Of a DNA stretch of 64,000 nt, positions 62,482-64,000 are shown piece by piece. The notes beneath the pieces are model-generated. The model did not search any database and was not told the DNA's origin. It saw nothing but the letters and a program-made list of their open reading frames with translations. The stretch is from NCBI RefSeq assembly GCF_001882345.1, contig NZ_MINL01000001.1, positions 1,573,705 to 1,637,704 on the forward strand, in the 5' to 3' direction. How positions within the stretch are numbered: the first letter of the stretch is position 1; the number at the start of each line of letters is the position of its first letter. Position numbers and translations under genes: made by a program. The DNA is from Halomonas sp. QHL1. GTDB lineage: Bacteria; Pseudomonadota; Gammaproteobacteria; Pseudomonadales; Halomonadaceae.

Positions 62482-64000
62482 ATGACGGCCCCTGTCTCTC
62501 CCTCACTTCTCGCGCCCGTGGCTAACGGGCTCGTTGAGGATTACTTAAACCAGCTAGGCAAGGGACAGCCCGGCACGTTCGACGCCATGCTCGATGGCCA
62601 GGGGCAGTTACGCCGCGGCTGGCAGAGCTTGCTCGGCTCGTTGGAAAGCCTGGGCTCGTCGGGTCGTCACCAGCAGCAAGACGAGATTCAGCGTCTATTG
62701 GCTGAAAACGGCGTAATTTTTAATATGCATGATGAAACCCAGGGGCGTTCGTGGCGGCTCGACCCGCTACCCTGGGTGATTGATCAACCACAGTGGCAAG
62801 CATTAGAAGCAGGGCTAATCCAGCGCAGTCGTCTGCTTAGCGCCCTCTATGACGATATTTATGGGCCCAAAACGCTCTTTGAAGCGGGGCTGCTGCCCAC
62901 CCAAGAGCTGCTTGCCTCAGCGCATTTATTACTGCCCTGCCACCAGTCACTGCCCAATGACCGCGCGCCGATTATTTTCCACGGCGTGGATGTAATTCAG
63001 GATACTCAGGGCCAGTGGCGGGTGATGGCAGACCGCCTACAGGCGCCATCAGGCACTGGGCTTGCACTTGAAAACCGCATACTGATGGCCCGCGCGCTGC
63101 CGGATATGTATCGCAATGCGCCATTAAAGCGGTTAGCTGGGTTTCTTGACCTACACCACCGCACGCTGATCGCCATGGCCTATCAGCATCGCGATAACCC
63201 TACGCTTATCTTATTGACGCCGGGGCCGGGGAGCCCCCGCTATTTTGAGCACGCCTATTTAGCCAACTACCTCAATATTGCACTGGTAGAAGGGCAGGAT
63301 TTGGTCGTCCGTGATACCCAGGTGTGGCTGCGCACACTGGGCGGTTTGCAGCCAGTCGATGTGATACTGCGCCACTGCGACGACGCTTACTGCGACCCTC
63401 TGGAGCTGCGCGGCGATTCGCAGTTGGGCGTACCTGGGTTACTGCAGGCCATGCGCGCAGGCGGCGTGGCGCTATCGAATGCTTTGGGTGTGGGCATTTT
63501 GGAAGCCCCGGTGTTAGCTGATTACTTACCGATGCTGTGCGAGCACCTGCTGGGTGAGACCCTGCTGTTGCCCAACGCCGATGCCTCGACTCAACCCGCC
63601 ACTGCACCGATTTTTGATAGCCACTTACAGCGCCTGGAGCCCACCACGCTCAACCTACGCTGTTTTGTAACACGCACACCCAATGCCACTGCCAAAAGCA
63701 GCACTGCTGCTAAAAGTAGCGCGACTAGCGAGTACCAAGTAATGCCCGGTGGTTTAGCCTGGGTCGGCGAGCCTGGTTCGCCGTCCTTAAGCAGCACCAT
63801 CGTTAAGGATGTGTGGGTTACGGCGGTCTCTCCCCAGCCACATGTTAGCCAGCTCCGCCAGGCCCGCGGCCCTGTGGTGGCTACCCGTGACGGCACCGAC
63901 CTACCCAGCCGAGTAGCTGAAAGCCTATTCTGGTTAGGCCGCTACGGCGAGCGCTTAGACACCCGCGCGCGACTGCTGCGTGAAGCGCTGATGAGGTTAA
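62482..64000 (+). CDS. Circularly permuted ATP-grasp/Alpha-E fusion, 5' part, with apparent core deletion
   Basis: Open from ATG 62482 (AGGA at 62467-62470) to the window edge, at least 506 aa. Recognised by IFNMHDETQGRSWRLDPLPWVID, ILLTPGPGSPRYFEHAYLANYLNI, VDVILRHCDDAYCDPLELRGDSQLG and QVMPGGLAWVG, the pattern of fused CP_ATPgrasp-Alpha-E proteins, and by the start of an Alpha-E domain (LPSRVAESLFWLGRYGERLDTRARLL) at the end. Between LLGETLLLP and APIFD there are only about 10 residues, where homologues recalled from memory have about 75-85 including a WWCG motif and the ATP-binding lysine. The frame is intact, so this looks like a fixed in-frame loss. Confidence 0.82.
   Translation, partial: MTAPVSPSLLAPVANGLVEDYLNQLGKGQPGTFDAMLDGQGQLRRGWQSLLGSLESLGSSGRHQQQDEIQRLLAENGVIFNMHDETQGRSWRLDPLPWVIDQPQWQALEAGLIQRSRLLSALYDDIYGPKTLFEAGLLPTQELLASAHLLLPCHQSLPNDRAPIIFHGVDVIQDTQGQWRVMADRLQAPSGTGLALENRILMARALPDMYRNAPLKRLAGFLDLHHRTLIAMAYQHRDNPTLILLTPGPGSPRYFEHAYLANYLNIALVEGQDLVVRDTQVWLRTLGGLQPVDVILRHCDDAYCDPLELRGDSQLGVPGLLQAMRAGGVALSNALGVGILEAPVLADYLPMLCEHLLGETLLLPNADASTQPATAPIFDSHLQRLEPTTLNLRCFVTRTPNATAKSSTAAKSSATSEYQVMPGGLAWVGEPGSPSLSSTIVKDVWVTAVSPQPHVSQLRQARGPVVATRDGTDLPSRVAESLFWLGRYGERLDTRARLLREALMRL

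Noticed and set aside
63272..63896. Two minus-strand open frames near the window end
   Set aside because: Antisense to the ATP-grasp/Alpha-E fusion, whose own frame stays open to the window edge and matches the family.

Overview
The window looks like a stretch of chromosome from a moderately GC-rich gammaproteobacterium, most likely a Halomonadaceae member (Halomonas or a close relative). This is inferred from the Pseudomonas-like order hemA/TPR lipoprotein-lolB-ispE-tRNA-Gln-prs-rplY-pth-ychF, with prfA-prmC-moeB behind hemA, and from protein similarity recalled from memory; no database search was run. No phage, insertion sequence or CRISPR array was seen.

Layout. 1-2.4 kb is relatively AT-rich: the end of an EAL protein, an orphan PEP-CTERM/exosortase-type acyltransferase and a small membrane protein. 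2.5-9.2 kb holds an orphan zinc metallopeptidase, NfsA, a phosphodiesterase, a methyltransferase, a chemoreceptor with a C-terminal CheR-tether-like pentapeptide, and two divergent bactofilins. 9.2-13.7 kb is a minus-strand operon hemA-prfA-prmC-lrp-moeB with overlapping start/stop codons at the first two joints and an Lrp gene set inside it. 14-25 kb is housekeeping: TPR lipoprotein, lolB, ispE, tRNA-Gln, prs, rplY, pth, ychF, tRNA-Met, an M18 aminopeptidase and the tail-specific protease Prc. 25.2-32.1 kb has an ArsR regulator, four tRNA-Asn genes formed by duplication of a two-gene block, then miaB, a strongly folded intergenic element, and ybeZ-ybeY-corC-lnt.

32-54.8 kb is accessory metabolism and signalling: a YahK-type alcohol dehydrogenase divergent from an AraC regulator, a VOC protein divergent from a LysR regulator, small unknowns, a DJ-1/PfpI protein, a periplasmic binding protein paired with a large chemoreceptor, a flavin reductase-like protein, a D-2-hydroxyacid dehydrogenase, arfB-DUF1289, an operon of NnrU, an MDR oxidoreductase and a proline racemase-family enzyme, corA behind a diguanylate cyclase, a sodium:solute symporter under a TPP riboswitch (so probably a thiamine or precursor transporter), an AhpD-like protein, and mmsA with a perfect 16-bp palindrome upstream.

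55.1-64 kb is the most interesting block: a zinc metallopeptidase, an Alpha-E protein, a circularly permuted ATP-grasp enzyme, a transglutaminase-DUF2126 amidoligase, and a second ATP-grasp/Alpha-E fusion that runs off the window end. These families recur together in bacteria and are predicted to make or modify a peptide, but the product is not established as far as I know. The fused ATP-grasp here seems to lack the segment that carries the ATP-binding core, while the stand-alone ATP-grasp keeps its glycine-rich motif.
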